64,000 nt of DNA. Origin: Bin5 sp963662575 (GTDB lineage: Bacteria; Chloroflexota; Anaerolineae; Caldilineales; Caldilineaceae). The stretch is taken from NCBI GenBank assembly GCA_963662575.1, contig OY759723.1, positions 2,418,001-2,482,000 of the forward strand. The letters run 5' to 3'. The notes under the pieces are model-generated. The model ran no database searches. It saw only the letters and a program-made list of their open reading frames with translations, and was not told the origin of the DNA. The number at the start of each line of letters is the position of its first letter. Positions within the stretch are counted from its first letter, which is position 1. A program made the translations under genes and the position numbers. Shown piece after piece: positions 63,385-64,000 of this stretch.

Positions 63385-64000
63385 CTATCCCTTCATGCCG
63401 GTTGTCGCGATACCTTCGACAAAGTAGCGCTGCAGAAAGAGGAAGGTTATTACGATCGGTATAACTGCCAGAAACGACCCCGCCGTAAGCGGGCCGTACT
63501 CGGTCCAGTAAAGCCCCATGAACTTGGTCAGTGTCAGGGAAATCGTGAACTTTTCCTCCGAATTGAGCACGATCAGCGGCCAGAAGAACCAGTTCCAATA
63601 GACCATCAGATTGAGGAGGCTCAACGCCCCAGCCGCAGACTTGGCCAGCGGCAGCGCGATCGACCAAAAGATTCTGAATTCACTGCAGCCGTCGAGACGG
63701 GCAGAGTCCAGCAACTCTGAGGGGACGCTGAACATGAACTGCCGCATCATAAAGACGCCAAAAGAGTTGTATAAGGAAGGAACGATCAACGCCGCATACG
63801 AATTCACCCAGCCGAGCGTAATGATCATAAGGTAGAGCGGGATCGAAATCACATAGAAGGGGAGCATCATCCCCGCCAGGCTGATGGTGAAGATCACATC
63901 TCGTCCACGGAACTCATACTTGCTGAAAACGAACCCCATCAGCGAGCTGCTGAAGACCGTCGCAGCAGTGATCACAACCGCAATATAGGCGGTGTTGATC
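63385..64000 (-). CDS. Sugar ABC transporter permease, MalG type (5' end outside window)
   Basis: The frame is open to the last complete codon of the window (NTAYIAVV precedes the first in-frame GTG at 63975), so the N-terminus is missing. EAA loop LDSARLDGCSEFRIFWSIALP and C-terminal YFVEGIATTGMKG identify a MalG-type subunit of a third carbohydrate importer. Its downstream neighbour, 4 bp away, is propeller protein E. Confidence 0.9.
   Translation of the reverse strand, partial: INTAYIAVVITAATVFSSSLMGFVFSKYEFRGRDVIFTISLAGMMLPFYVISIPLYLMIITLGWVNSYAALIVPSLYNSFGVFMMRQFMFSVPSELLDSARLDGCSEFRIFWSIALPLAKSAAGALSLLNLMVYWNWFFWPLIVLNSEEKFTISLTLTKFMGLYWTEYGPLTAGSFLAVIPIVITFLFLQRYFVEGIATTGMKG

Overview
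The window looks like a piece of a Chloroflexota genome, most likely an Anaerolineae/Caldilineae-type free-living or host-associated heterotroph. This is inference from content: roughly 58-60% GC by eye, Lpl-type sugar transporters with Tat/lipobox binding proteins, many phytanoyl-CoA-dioxygenase-like proteins, sulfatase-like and beta-propeller glycosidase-like proteins, a complete glpABC set, and a yggS-proC-yggT cluster. No rRNA, tRNA or CRISPR array was seen.

Left part (1-15.6 kb, + strand): the end of a sugar ABC permease and an M20 (YgeY-like) hydrolase; the conserved yggS-proC-yggT trio; a lipoprotein built of four tandem ~105-residue units; a minimal zincin; a 645-bp gap with a 10-bp tandem repeat and a promoter candidate; an Lpl-type ABC operon (permease, Tat/lipoprotein binding protein, permease) with an SDR; two envelope proteins of unknown function; a sulfatase-fold enzyme with Thr in place of the catalytic Cys/Ser; and an Ldh-family dehydrogenase whose stop codon is now supplied by a 292-bp inserted element.

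Centre (16-27.7 kb, + strand): a coherent C3 operon driven by a good sigma70-type promoter (TTGAAA-17-TACAAT). It holds dhaK, dhaL, glpK, dhaM, an HPr, enzyme I, glpA, glpB, glpC and a ketopantoate-reductase-like gene. Glycerol (GlpK then GlpABC) and dihydroxyacetone (PEP-driven DhaKLM fed by a dedicated HPr/EI) both end at dihydroxyacetone phosphate. After it come a divergent membrane protein / CHAT protease-like pair and a giant fusion of a GH-A-like barrel to an O-antigen-ligase-like membrane domain.

Right part (33-64 kb, almost all - strand): an accessory catabolic island. It has three phytanoyl-CoA-dioxygenase-like proteins, five members of a five-bladed-propeller glycosidase-like family, a Gfo/Idh dehydrogenase, an LLM flavin enzyme, a Dpp-type ABC operon (with a frameshifted dppF), a second sugar ABC operon with an epimerase and an amidohydrolase, and the start of a third. 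An McrBC restriction locus sits in the middle of the propeller genes; its mcrB is cut by an intact IS982-family element, and removing the element plus one copy of its 5-bp target duplication restores an uninterrupted mcrB frame.

The strongest new structural signals are the two 292-bp copies of a non-coding mobile element (15642-15933 and 35905-36196) with GTAA-type terminal inverted repeats and 8-bp target duplications, the reversible IS982 interruption of mcrB, the propeller/PhyH expansion, and the GH-A/O-antigen-ligase fusion with a degenerate barrel active site.
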